A program made the position numbers and the translations under genes. Source: Sclerotinia nivalis (taxonomy: Eukaryota > Ascomycota > Leotiomycetes > Helotiales > Sclerotiniaceae). Taken from it: DNA of 64,000 bases. Position 1 is the first letter of the stretch; each line of letters opens with the position of its first letter. This document shows, piece after piece, positions 12,568 through 23,436 of this stretch. The stretch lies in the NCBI GenBank assembly GCA_029531795.1, contig JAPEIS010000003.1:248001-312000 (forward strand), written 5' to 3'. The notes under the pieces are model-generated. The model saw only the letters and a program-made list of their open reading frames with translations, was not told the origin of the DNA and did not search any database.

Positions 12568-13415
12568 AGATTAAGGAAAAGTCTTCAATATCGAGAGGTG
12601 TTGAGGTGTTGCGACGTTAGGTATTGGTCAAAGCCAATCGCGTCACAGAGATCAGTTGGACCCTTAAAATAAAGAGCTCTATCAATTCCATAAGTCACTG
12701 AGCGCATTCATCTGCAATGATACTCAGATCAATGACGATAAGGGGACGCGCCGATATCCAGGCAGGGGTGAGGTCGACGTGTCTTTCGTGTCTCAAGCGC
12801 GAGGAAAGTAAAGTGGTTTTGGTTTTTGGTGTACCGATAATGTATGAAGTTAGTGTTGGTGTGGGGGTGGATTGATATGAGAAATTTAATTGGCTAATTG
12901 AAAGAAATTTGACGCGACACAGTTCGCGAGCTAGAATGACTTTTGGCTTTTGGTGGACAGTTTTATAAAATCCACACAAATGCAGTAAACAATAATAATT
13001 ATGTAAGCTTTTATATATACAAGAAAATACCTATCTTGGCTATCAAGGTCCTAATATCTAATGTGTTCGTAACCTTCTAATATGCAATTACCTCGTCGTC
13101 GTCGAAATACATTTACTTACTTATACGAATCACCTGAGCAATATTAAGAAACAAAATCTTCTACACTAACAATATGAATTTGAGGTTCAATTTGAATGCG
13201 ATTATATGACATTCATTCCTACAGTACATTTCCTTCAATACGCGACTTAATGCCTGTATATAAAGGCTACAATAATATTTTCTTGAACAACTTGCACTGG
13301 AAGATTTGTAGCTTCCTATCTCCATTATACCCATATTAAAGAAAGAAATCGTACTCTTTTCTTTCTATTTCATTCATATTTCTTTTTGATTGCTGGCTGA
13401 TCCTAACAAACTTCA
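12568..13415. promoter_or_regulatory. Divergent upstream region between MBP1 and LYR-protein genes
   Basis: About 850 bp separate the two start codons. A 94-residue minus-strand frame at 12695-12979 has no recognisable content and probably lies in the 5' leader of MBP1. The part next to the plus-strand gene is AT-rich with a pyrimidine tract (CTTTTCTTTCTATTTC, near 13360), typical of fungal promoters. I do not see a clear MCB (ACGCGT) element. Confidence 0.4.
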
Positions 13416-14633
13416 ATGTCGTCTGTACCTAGAGCTGCGTACGAGGTTTCCCAAGAAGTAAGGCAATACCTCCCAAGTTTTCGACAACAATATCGAGCCC
13501 TACTGCGCGAAGCAACTTATCTTCCTGACTCCGCCGCTCGAACTTTCGTACACGATCACATCGTCAAACGATACAATCCTCCCAATCCCTTAAAACTCAA
13601 TCCGAGATATTGGGGCACCGATTATTTTCGATCAAAAATCGATTTGGAGAAATTGAAATCAAGATCTAAAAAGACGTCACAAAAATTACATTTACTAGAG
13701 CGCGTAAATCTTGAAGGAAGTTCCAAGGATTTACAACATGTTTTACTGAGGACATATGGACGAGCTGGGCAAAGGAGGAGGGAATTACTTTCTCAATTGT
13801 TGAGACCTGGAGAGGAGGAGGTGCCGCAAGATGACACAGCATTATCGCATATCATTGATAGTCAAATTGCAAAAAACCTGGATGCGACAAAAGATGTCGA
13901 TATAGACAAGGCAAGAGATGTATCCAAGAGGCAGCGCCGAGAGCACAAAGAAATAACATTATTTATCGCAAGTCAACAAGCAACCAATCCGATGGAATCG
14001 ATGCGGGGAAGGATAAAAAATCTCAAACCAGATATACCATTAACGAATGCATGGGGACGCAAACTTCCAGTGAAGCGCAAAGCGAACATGCTACGTACAT
14101 GGTGGGCTAATCTTCTGGAACGAGTTCTGCCCCCATTACCTGAACATGAATGGAATAGGTTGAGGGATTTAGCAGAAGGAAGACAACCCATTGAAGATCC
14201 ACGTCCAAGACGAAAAGCAGCGATTCTTCGCAACTTGGATCAACTCGACAAGTCCATCGGAGGAGAAATGAATTCGCTATATAATGAACCAGCCAGACTG
14301 CATGCGAATGTTTGGGCCGAGTCAATGGAGAAAACACGTCTAGAGACTCCGGAGATCTCAGATGAGGTAAAACATAATTCGGTACGGGCGAGGCGAAGAA
14401 TGTATAGCATGATTTGGAGTCTTTCATCGAAAATGGTGCAGGATGAAAATACCAGAGAATACACAATAACTTGGGGAGGACAACGTTCACCGGCTGCTGC
14501 AGGAGAAATCACCAAACCATCATTAAAAGATAATGAATTTTTCGAAATGCCAGAGGATGGGTTGGTTCAGGGTACCACGGACAGAAAAATTAGGAGATCA
14601 GTTGAGCGTGAAGCAAAACAACTGGCAAGGTAG
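13416..14633 (+). CDS. LYR-motif protein, Cup1-like, probably mitochondrial
   Basis: A single-exon gene of 405 residues. The N-terminal 60 residues look like a Complex1_LYR-type helical domain: SFRQQYRALLREATYLPD followed by ARTFVHDHIVKRY and, about 25 residues on, the Arg-rich LEKLKSRSKKTSQKLHLLER. Members of this group act with the mitochondrial acyl carrier protein in assembling respiratory or Fe-S components. The length and the middle section (WGRKLPVKRKANMLRTWWAN, PPLPEHEWNRLRDLAEG) recall the fungal Cup1-like LYR proteins. That assignment is from memory. The protein is strongly basic. It is convergent with the acetyltransferase gene downstream, with about 170 bp between stops. Confidence 0.7.
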   Translation: MSSVPRAAYEVSQEVRQYLPSFRQQYRALLREATYLPDSAARTFVHDHIVKRYNPPNPLKLNPRYWGTDYFRSKIDLEKLKSRSKKTSQKLHLLERVNLEGSSKDLQHVLLRTYGRAGQRRRELLSQLLRPGEEEVPQDDTALSHIIDSQIAKNLDATKDVDIDKARDVSKRQRREHKEITLFIASQQATNPMESMRGRIKNLKPDIPLTNAWGRKLPVKRKANMLRTWWANLLERVLPPLPEHEWNRLRDLAEGRQPIEDPRPRRKAAILRNLDQLDKSIGGEMNSLYNEPARLHANVWAESMEKTRLETPEISDEVKHNSVRARRRMYSMIWSLSSKMVQDENTREYTITWGGQRSPAAAGEITKPSLKDNEFFEMPEDGLVQGTTDRKIRRSVEREAKQLAR

Positions 14634-14805
14634 AGTTTTTGTCACTGCCCAAAATGTAGCATACTTCCGATGCCAGGAGAAGCCTTATACCATAATCTTC
14701 ATACAATTAATTGCTGGCTTGACTGACTCAAGTGATACCACGAGAGCTCAGAATATATGTACTATGCGCCGGGAAAACTACAAAACCGCCTCTTTTCCCC
14801 ACAAC

Positions 14806-15475
14806 CTACTCAGCCCTCTTAGCCAACTCCACCAACGCCTCATTATCAACCCTCATAATTTGCCAGCCTTCCATCGCCTTAGCCCCCACACTCGGCCCCT
14901 GATAAAACTTTATACTCGGCTCATTCCACTTAAGCACACTCCACTCCAATCTACCCCCCTTCATCTCCACAACCTCTTTCGCAAGAATCGACAACAATTT
15001 CCCTCCATATCCCCTCCCCCGAAAACTTTCCCGTACATATAAATCCTCGACATATATCCCCGCCGAAGCACGCCACGTACTGTAATTGTAGAAATATAGC
15101 GCCATTCCTGCGGGTTCACTGTCATTGGAGGATTCACTGGATGAAGGGAAGAGGAGGAGACAGCGCGCGGGTCGCGTGGGGGAAATAGAATCTCCTGTTG
15201 AGGGAGTGGTGCTTGATGGGGATATGAGTGGAGAGGGGGCGAAAGCGAGGGTTTTGGCTAGAGATTCCGGAGTAGCGAGTACGGAGGCCGATTCGTGCTC
15301 GTAGTCTGCTAGTTCATGGATGAGTTTGAGGATTCCGGGGATATCTGGGGCGGGAGATGTGTTAGTTTTTAGGTCTGGCGATTTAGGATTAAGAGGGGTA
15401 GAGAGGTGCTGGTTGCAGATGTAAATTAACTTTACCATCCCGACATGCATAGCGGACTGTTACTTGTGATGCCAT
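14806..15475 (-). CDS. GNAT-family N-acetyltransferase (diamine acetyltransferase-like)
   Basis: Exon 1 is 15475-15436 and exon 2 is 15344-14806, giving 192 residues. The splice restores the normal N-terminus (MASQVTVRYACRDD followed by IPGILKLIHELADYE), so the unspliced start further in is wrong. The acetyl-CoA loop is visible as VRESFRGRGYGGKLLS, preceded by the strand YVEDLYV. The C-terminal strand is WSVLKWNEPSIKFYQ, where KWN and the Tyr in FYQ are typical of the spermidine/spermine acetyltransferase subgroup. It would transfer an acetyl group from acetyl-CoA to a small amine. An internal Ser/Thr/Pro-rich insert (about residues 45-80) is longer than in bacterial relatives. A head copy of the 5-7 kb repeat (TTTTTGTTGCATGTCTG) sits about 230 bp upstream. 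Confidence 0.88.
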
Positions 15476-16640
15476 TTCTTATATTGTTGTAAGATTTTAT
15501 GGTTGTCTAGAAGAGAGAGAAGAGAAGATACTTGAATTGAACTAAACTGAATGTCAAATGGCAAATTGACATATGCGAAGGGCGTAATGCGGGGGAAGTG
15601 ATGGGTGGGGTTTAACTTTATTCTGCCATTTTGAAAGGCGGTGGATTCTGGGGAGCGGTGAAATGTTAGGTAGGCGAGCACGTGGCGAGGTAGGACAAGA
15701 TGGTTTTTGTTGCATGTCTGAAATTGAGTGAAGTGTAATGTTACCATGAAAAGGCCCTTTTCTATGGGTAGGGTTGTACAATCAGATTCCTAGCCCAAAA
15801 GAGAAGCTCATCACTTTCAGACGACACATCCTCCAATCCTCGATTCGAGTATGAATGCTGACCTTGATTCCCTGAAGGGTTTGAAATTGTCAAGCACATT
15901 GTTCAAATTGGCCCTTTGAAGAAGATAGTTTCCGCAGGGCGAGAAACAACACCTTCATGCTAGGCTATGAATGGTAGATGGTGGAAAACATATCAGCTCA
16001 TATTGTTATGTACTTCCTGCTACTATGCACTACCTATTCAGCGCAAGAACGACTCTATCCTAGACCAGCTTTCCCATAACTTTGGCGTCTCGATTCATCA
16101 CTGGATATCCTCTCATCTGCTCAAGGCAGTTATTCAAAGTCCCCGAAGAATGAGCTGTTGTGAAGAGAGTGTTGATGATCACTCCTTTTTGGTTCGCTAA
16201 ATCATTTCTCTTCTTTAGTACCGCCAAGATATGATGACGCATCGCCTTCCCTTTAACAAAATCAATGTGTTCGAAATCATCAATAGCACAAAGGAGAATT
16301 CCAGGTGCTAAGTTCAGGGGTTCCGCAAGAAGTGATAATGCATCTTTCCGGTTTTCTGAAGGTTTATCAAGTTGAGAAAATTGAGCAGGACTTAGATTAA
16401 TATCCCCATCAACTTCCGGCTCAAGAAGCCAATAGTTGACGAGTAAGTGCATACAAACTGATATTCCACAAGCTGAGTAGTTGATAGTTTGTGCTCAAAC
16501 TAATGATATGGGGTATTTGAACTAAGTTAATGAAACATAATCTCTATCGGGGCTAATGAATACAGATATGCTTGATATGAATGCAATACACGACATATCT
16601 TTCAGTCCGGAGGTCACAATCACCTGTTGACCCCGAGGAA
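15476..16640. other. Spacer with one unassigned minus-strand frame
   Basis: The only notable frame is minus-strand 16060-16452 (130 residues), which reads as ordinary protein (LNLAPGILLCAIDDFEHID, VIINTLFTTAHSSGTLNNC). I do not recognise it and see no good start context. It may be a remnant, like the pseudogene next to it. The rest shows nothing. Confidence 0.35.
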
Positions 16641-17410
16641 AACAAGTCTCTGCTTAAAGGTCTTACCAAACGACGTGCACAGAAACCCCATAATACTGAT
16701 GTAGTGGCGGTTGTCAAAGATCGTATGACGGTTGTGTAGATTAGTTCGCAGAAGAACCGGGCCGATGATTTTGTGGAAGGGAAAGGAGAAGGGCAAATTA
16801 TATTGTTACTTGGTAAGAAACCTGGTTTCTAGGTACCTTTAGACCTATTCACGTAACCCCTGATGATAACCGAGTATAGAACCTCCTAGGTGGGTAAAAC
16901 ACGTATAGCAGGTATGAAAACGATTTATCATGAATACAAAGACTTACAACATATCCAGAAAGTCGTAGCCGAATTTGCCGAAAGACCCATAATCTCACTT
17001 ATTTATAGCCACATCGGCACTGATTCCGACACACTAGAGTGAAACCTACGAGGATGGATGGTGAAATCTCGACGATGGGGAGTCATTCTTCTATTTGACG
17101 AAGCAGATGTATATCTCGAAGAGCGTACCCCTCATGACTTTCAACGCAACAGTCTAGATGCAAGTTTGTTTTCCAGTTTTCATCGCCTATTTTTCCATAA
17201 CCGATAACTATCCTACCATCATGAGACGTCCAGTTTTTCTTAAGTATCTGAAATAATATCAAGGAATAGCATTTCTCACCACCAACCGTGTCGGAGTCTT
17301 CGACGAAGCATTCGCAAGTCAAATCCACATCTCCATCTGGTACCCGGGTTTCGACGATGCAAAACGAACCAGGATTTGGAAAATGATGATTAGACGAATA
17401 CAGCTATAAA
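16625..17410 (+). pseudogene. Decayed AAA-ATPase (fungal family with C-terminal AAA module)
   Basis: Pieces of a fungal AAA ATPase can be read in order on the plus strand, but only by changing frame and passing stops. Near 16755-16810 is EGKGEGQIILLLG, the strand that normally precedes the Walker A loop, but the expected GPPGVGKT is lost. Near 16970-17010 is VVAEFAERPIISL. Near 17060-17150 is RRWGVILLFDEADVYLEER, the Walker B region with DEAD, followed by DFQRNSL. Near 17262-17400 is IAFLTTNRVGVFDEAF, then IHISIWYPGFDDAKRTRIW, the sensor 1 and arginine-finger area. Stops interrupt at several points, for example after KKPGF and before the RRWG segment. No ATPase could be made from this sequence. 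Confidence 0.8.
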
Positions 17411-18273
17411 GTAATAAGAACCAGAATCGATATATGGGGTCTTCATGATATTCATCGCGATAATGTTTTTGCAGCCTTTTTCTAAGTGATCTCTTAGCCA
17501 TTCTATTTTGGAATTTCTTGTTCCATTCCAGCACAGCTTTGCTGTCGAGTTCAAGTGTACTCGGAAAAAGGGAAGTGGATCATCATCAGTCCACTTTCAC
17601 GAATTGGCAGTCAAATTACCATATCTGGAAGGACTTCGAAGTTCTAGATGATCTCAATACCGTACCACCATCCTCATTAGGAAATAAATTGATTCATCTA
17701 AAGTGGGGAACCAACACCCATCAACTAATAATATCAGCATGGATTCCTGGCTCCAACGACTAGGTATGTATGATCCCGGTTAGAGGAGCGGGCCGTACCG
17801 ACCTGTCGGTACGTACTATAGCCTGTTATATTATTTACCGGGTATATGATACGTTATAGATACACTAGATATATGAATGTGGAGACATTTGGAGATTATT
17901 GTTAATTAGTACGAGTCTATGAGAGGGTGATTTGTTGCGGATGTTTCATTTGCTATGCTACGTTATGCTGTCTCTTTAGTACTGTCAGGCGGCATATTGT
18001 TGTTGGTTGGGCAAATGGTTGGGCTTTCAATACTTTCCATCATCGGATCGGGTGAAGGGAATAGACTTACAAACAAACAATTTTTGTGGTTGGATATTTC
18101 TGTTGGCCTACTTTGCATTTTCAAAAAAAGAATCTGGAGGTCAGCATCAGAGATAAGACCTATTAAAAGGGAGCTGTAAGTGGACTATCCACTCTAATAC
18201 TTGTTAAATTAATAAGGCCAATCTATCTTCTGACTCGATGATAGCAAGCGTATTAAGAAACAACAGGATATCA
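17411..18273. other. Spacer after the ATPase pseudogene
   Basis: Short frames at 17518-17763 and 17955-18179 have no recognisable content. Part of the first may be the tail of the decayed ATPase. The second contains a hydrophobic run (SLVLSGGILLLVGQMVGLSI), too isolated to call. Otherwise nothing is seen. Confidence 0.35.
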
Positions 18274-20286
18274 TTACTTCACTCTAACAAATTGACCCTC
18301 AAACTCCCATATGGGACCTACATAGACTTTCCGACCATACAAAAGCCAGAAGATCATACTGAAGATAACCGCCCCTCCAAAAATCAAACAACTCCAGTTC
18401 ATATCCGCTGCATCCACCGTTGAAAAAGCAGGCCAGAACGAAAATAAGAGCGCGATAACAGTGTAGATCATGGCCACAACAGTGATGGGTACACCAAATT
18501 TCCTAAGTCGAAAAGGACCCCATGGTATCTCGGACGCTGGCGTTGTTAATCTCTTTACCAACATCACACTTGCGGCTAGCAAGAAAGATGACTGGTAGGC
18601 GGCCAAAACAACAAAGTAAAAAGCCCCGAATGCGGTGTATGAGCCGACACTTATGAGTGCAAGTAGGACGTTGATTATAAGTGTTCCTATGATCGCGTTG
18701 ATAGGTAAACGGGTTTTGGGATCGACCTAAATGGTTACCATTAGTTCGGGAAAAGTTTTGTGATATTGCAGTTAGTATCTTGACAAGAAGATTAGAAAAT
18801 GGCAGTCCATTCTCTCTTGAAAAAGCCCATAATGTCCGCGAAGCTGTAGCCAAAACACTGCTGATGGAAAAGACATTCACTCCAGTGATCACAATAATCT
18901 GGTGAATTTAGAATGGTATCTTCAGTCATGAATCGAGACATACCAATGCATTGGCTCCTTTTTTTGATCCTAATGCTGTTTGAAAGATCTCCATGAACGG
19001 AAATCCAGTGGACGATTGGGTAGCAGCGAAGATATCTTGGATGCTGAACAATACTGTGATCAGCATGGAAAATCCTAGCATGCCATTGAACAAGGTTGAG
19101 AACCAGATACTGAAAGGTATGACCTTGGAGGCCTGATTAATTTCTTCGGCTGCACACGAGATGTTAATCCAAGTTTTGAACTATTTTTAGGAGGCTCTCC
19201 AACGAAGAAGAGGGAACTCATACCAATATGATCTGCGCCGTCGTTTCCCACAAAAGAACTGACAGATGTAATCCATCCAACAAAAAATGATAGGCCCATA
19301 CTATTCCATCCCCCCAAATTTTGGAAAGTTGTGAAGACTTTTTCAACAGATGTATGTGGCGACAAATAGACTAATGGAATAAGTACGCCAATAAACCCCA
19401 AAATATACAGAATCAGCATCATAGCTTCAACACGCGGCAAAAGACGGCCAAGATAAGTATTGATGAAAGCCCCGAAGAGAGCGATGGCATAGAAAAGCAG
19501 AGTCGCTTGCCACAATTTGGGGTCATAATCTGGGTAGTTGAGAATGAGGAGGCCCTGGATCAAAGAAGCAACCGTATAGCATGTTTCTGCAACAAAAGCC
19601 TGCCAGCAAATGACGGTAAGCCATCCAGCTAAGTAGCTAAGAAACTTCTTGCACCAAGGGGGAGACAAGATAGCAACCCAATTAAAAGGTCCACCAGCCA
19701 AAGGAATCCTATCTTTGATGAGTACAATACATCTGAATTAGGTCGATCATTCCGGATCCTCGACTCACATTGATGACATCTCAGCCATGACTAAAGCTTG
19801 AAGCATAGATCCAGACCATGCTGCTAAATATCCGTAGATTAATCCAGCAGGACCACCGTTCTGTAGACCGAATTGAAGGGTACTTTATTCGTTAATTCAT
19901 AACTTGCCTCTAGGTGAAGAAGAATATAGCGGAAGTCTTACAACAAGATAACTTCCCATGTTAACATTAAGCCACATGTTAAGCCCACTGAAGATAATGA
20001 TTTAAATCGTCGCTAGAGATTCAGTGAGCGAAGATGTCGAGCAATGTGGTGGTCTAATCAATCGTACCTTGAGCTGTTGCTTTTTCCCAAACACAGCAAG
20101 TGTCGCCTCATCTTGAACTTGACTAGCGTAATCTTTCTCGGATATTTTCCCTCGTTCTGTTACGTTTGTATTGCCATTCTCCTGATCCAAATTAACGCCG
20201 GTAGTAGTGGTGACTTGGAATTCTTGCTGCACACCAGGCTTAACGTCGCCGAGCTTGTAGGAAGACATATTGCGTTGCAAGGTCAC
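18274..20286 (-). CDS. APC-superfamily permease (amino acid/GABA/choline type)
   Basis: A plasma-membrane H+-coupled permease of the fungal amino acid/GABA/choline group with about 12 membrane segments. Exons: 20286-20068, 20012-19942, 19882-19769, 19708-19224, 19149-18944, 18898-18779 and 18726-18274, about 555 residues. Diagnostic segments in order are RRFKSLSSVGLTCGLMLTWE (TM1), FGLQNGGPAGLIYGYL (TM2), NWVAILSPPWCKKFLSYLAGW, SFFVGWITSVSSFVGNDGAD, AEEINQASKVIP, NVFSISSVLATASRTLWAFS, VDPKTRLPINAIIG, and the tail GPFRLRKFGVPITVVAMIYT. The hydrophilic N-terminus is usual. A start six codons later (20268) is equally possible. The sixth intron has no normal donor at the expected place: the sequence after LLVK is ATACTAAC, and the only GT nearby is the weak GTCAAG two codons earlier. 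It is divergent from the methyltransferase gene. Substrate cannot be told from sequence. Confidence 0.85.
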
Positions 20287-20719
20287 GGAACAAAAATAAG
20301 AAATGAGAAAGTGAATCGAGGTAGAGAAGCGAGGGAGCTGTCATTCAATAGCGAAGGTTTATTTTTCACGCCATGTCCTGTCCCTATCATGCTCATGTAG
20401 AACTAGACCAAACATTGAGCCTGCGTACTCGATCCACTACCAAACTACAAGAACGGCGGGTTGCATCACATTCTTTAAACACTACTTGTCCAAATTTAGC
20501 CCCCCTGTTGTAGACCTGCGGGGAAGGGGAGGTTAATTTGCAACATCAACAGGGGATGCAATACCTTATCAGTACTGTAACCGAGAGCGGAATATATAGC
20601 TCAGAATGTCGGATGTATTGAGCCATATGCACCTACTTTGTTAGAAGTAAGGTTCATGTTATCGTTCAGAGGATAAAGCAATTTCAACTCACCTCAAACA
20701 TCCAGCACAAATTAGCGAA
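20287..20719. promoter_or_regulatory. Divergent upstream region, permease and methyltransferase
   Basis: About 430 bp separate the two start codons. It is moderately GC-balanced, without repeats. A CCCCCTGTTG ... CAACATCAACAGGGG imperfect inverted pair lies at about 20501-20554, a possible regulatory dyad. No coding content. Confidence 0.35.
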
Positions 20720-21388
20720 ATGACACCTATCAACCCAGCAGCCGATTTTTATGACAATCTAGGTATTAGATACGATGAAGGGCTCATAGCGTTCGTTACC
20801 GAGAGTTTAAAACTTCTCCCTACAAGCCCCGATGCGAGGGTCCTCGATATCGGCAGCGGAACCGGGATTCCAACATCCAGTCTCGTTGTTCAAAACGGTC
20901 GCAAATTACACGGCATTGATTTCTCTCCCGTCATGATCGAATCGAGCACACGACAAGTTCCGGGTGGAACTTTCGAACTGACTAATATGCTCGAATTTTC
21001 CCCTGAATCTCCTTTCCAAGGAGCCTTTGCCATATTCTCCTTATTCCATTTCTCTCGCGAGGAAATGGACATAGCTGCTGGAAAGATGTCGCAGTGGATT
21101 GCTCCAGGAGGCTATCTTTTTATCGGGACCATGGTAGCAGAGGATTTCCCGACTGAGCCGCATATGTTTGATGAGGATGGAGAGTGCGCAAGAGGCATCG
21201 AGCACACATTCATGGGAAAACGGATTGGTAATCTTTTGTATACCAGAGAGGGCTGGGTCAACTTATTGCGAAAGGCCGGGTTTGAGGTGGTGAAGACAGA
21301 GATGGTACCATTCCAAGCACCTCCGGAGGCGGAATGTGATATTGAGCCACATTATTACATCACAGCGCGCAAAACCTCAGCTCAATAA
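20720..21388 (+). CDS. SAM-dependent class I methyltransferase
   Basis: A single-exon gene of 222 residues with the Rossmann methyltransferase fold. Motif I is VLDIGSGTGIPTSSLV (about residues 39-54). The acidic end of strand 2 is LHGIDFSPVMI, and the post-motif segment FAIFSLFHFSREEM leads to IAPGGYLFIGTM (motif III). It resembles UbiE/Methyltransf_11-type small-molecule methyltransferases. The C-terminal region (LLRKAGFEVVKTEMVPF) is typical of the group. It is divergently arranged with the permease and followed by a 7TM gene, but no biosynthetic core enzyme is nearby, so its substrate is open. Confidence 0.88.
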   Translation: MTPINPAADFYDNLGIRYDEGLIAFVTESLKLLPTSPDARVLDIGSGTGIPTSSLVVQNGRKLHGIDFSPVMIESSTRQVPGGTFELTNMLEFSPESPFQGAFAIFSLFHFSREEMDIAAGKMSQWIAPGGYLFIGTMVAEDFPTEPHMFDEDGECARGIEHTFMGKRIGNLLYTREGWVNLLRKAGFEVVKTEMVPFQAPPEAECDIEPHYYITARKTSAQ

Positions 21389-22113
21389 ACTCCAACAACG
21401 AGTGCAACTTCAAGCTCTACCGAGGGCTTGGATCAATGGAACTTGCCATGATGAGGAAAGATCTAGATTGTCAGGGATATATGCCACGAATTTACTTCCA
21501 CAACTTTCAAGATTGATCCATGTCGCATTAATTTACAACGGCAGTACGTATCAGTAAACACGACGGATATGGATACAAAATGATTAAGTTGAAGTTGCGC
21601 ATTTTATTCTAAACTAGGTTGAATCGGAGTGGTTATATAGACCTTTTTGGAGTCACGTTACTCGCCTTCTTTTTGGTACGGTAACTGTATCCGATGCAAA
21701 AAAAGTCCACCCGGATACAAATGAGTTCGAGCCTCATCCAAAATTGGCCAAAATTCAACATGTGTAGATCTGCTTAGTGCTTGAAACTACAAGTGTGGTG
21801 CTACTTTATTTACAGAATAATAAGTTCAATTGAATGCCACGCCCGGGATCTCACTTCCGTAAATCCGGTAAAGAATATGAAGTGAGGCACAGCACATACG
21901 TATACCCTAGACTCCTTGCGACCCAACTTCTCATGTCGACCATCGGAAATGGATTTTAATTTCACTCCCTGGGAACGATGATGTTTTGAAAGCCAATCCT
22001 AAAGTCTTGCTATCTTTGATTTCAGCGGTATATCTATTCCATGAATGATTTGTACCTTTCACTCATTAACAAGTCAAAGTCAGAGTTGAAGGGTAACCAG
22101 TCATCACGAAAAG
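21389..22113. other. Spacer, no gene seen
   Basis: About 725 bp, AT-leaning, between the methyltransferase and the 7TM gene. The frame at 21336-21557 overlaps the methyltransferase 3' end and is not protein-like. The final 150 bp before 22114 is presumably promoter. Confidence 0.45.
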
Positions 22114-23436
22114 ATGGCTGTAGTGACGGCAGACAATCATGGCCCTCTCCTAAACGTCGCCATGTGGATTGTGCTGGTACCAATGGTTATTGTAGCTTTA
22201 ACAAAAGTCTACATTAAATACGACACGCTTCGGAAAATCCAGCTCGATGATTATTTGGGGCTCCTTGCCATGGTATGTTCATTGCATTCTTACTTAGTCT
22301 CCAACGGGTGTCCCTTTCATGTTCCAGGCTTACCATTTGTCCGCCATAATAGCTGTCATCGGCAGCTCAATGCGTATGCACATCGGAACAAATTGCGCAT
22401 GGACTTGGACAAAACCAAGACACTATCCTTCCAAATGAGCTGAATAATTTCTACATTGTAGGATAACTCCTACGATTTCGAGCATCAGCAGAGACTGACA
22501 ACTCACAGGCTCAATATGTTGGTAATATCATGTATATTCTTGCAGTCTTCATGACCAAACTCTCAACTCTCTGTTCTTTAGTTTGTCTCACGAGAGAGGA
22601 CAGTGCTAAACGACGGTTGATATATAGAAGCATCATTTGGGTCGGAATGTGGATTTTAATCAGTATAATTGTGGTTGCTCTGCAATGCCAATTTCCAGAT
22701 CCTTGGCTCCCCCGGAAGGGGCAATGTATTGACGTTGTAAGGACAACTCCAATTCTCTTAGAGCACATTCTAACCTCAGCTTTTGTCTTCCAGGGAGCCT
22801 TTTGGACAGTTAATGCGGTAATGGATGCCTTAACCCAAGTGTTTATCGGTCTGCTTCCGATATATATTCTCCGCGCTCTAAAATTAGAGAAATCTAAGAA
22901 GCAGCTTACAATACTTTTGTTCTCGCCCAATCTTTTGTAAGACCTGCTGTTCTTTCTCGTTCTCTTGTCTCTGTTCCTTTAAATGCATAGCTAATTTCAA
23001 TCTCAATAAAAGTACTTTACCTCTTCTCGCTCTCCGCTTGGTCTATCTTTATGATGCCATACATTCAACGAACTATACTTGGGATGCATTTAATCTAGCA
23101 TTAGTGACAAATCTATACACTTCCTTTGCCATTATATTATCCTGCATTCCATTCTCTAAATCCATTGTCGACAGTCTCATTGTTTCACCACTCATCATCA
23201 CGGAAAATACAAGAGGCACTATCCCAGATCGACTGAACAATTCGGAAAGAGGAAACAAATCCAACACTGGTGGTGGTTCTTCCCATTCCTTAAGCGGGGT
23301 TGCAGCTAGGACCGCCACAATTGTAAATGTGCCTGGAGGTGAAGCACGAGAATTGAATATGTATTTCAATTTTGCCGACAGTCAAGAACGAATGATTTCA
23401 GGGGAAACGATTTCGACAGCGAGCAAAGGGGAGTAG
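22114..23436 (+). CDS. Fungal rhodopsin-like 7TM integral membrane protein
   Basis: Exons 22114-22272, 22353-22457, 22509-22936 and 23013-23436 give 371 residues. The first acceptor matters: using the AG at 22352 rather than the one near 22327 keeps the frame into SEQIAHGLGQNQD, the conserved loop after TM2. Other hallmarks are QYVGNIMYILAVFMTKLSTL (TM3), the Arg/Lys-rich cytoplasmic turn, SIIWVGMWILISIIVVALQC (TM4), a conserved QC-F-PW loop, TVNAVMDALTQVFIGLLPIY (TM5), and FTLPLLALRLVYLYDA (TM6). This fits the large fungal rhodopsin/CFEM-GPCR-like membrane family of unknown function. The N-terminus is short and lacks a CFEM Cys-rich domain. The C-terminal tail is Ser/Gly-rich and cytoplasmic. 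Members occur near effector or secondary-metabolism genes, but no such cluster is evident here. Confidence 0.85.

Noticed and set aside
22273..22460. Frameshift in the 7TM gene
   Set aside because: First suspected because the early acceptor leads to a stop, but the AG at 22352 gives a full-length frame divisible by three.
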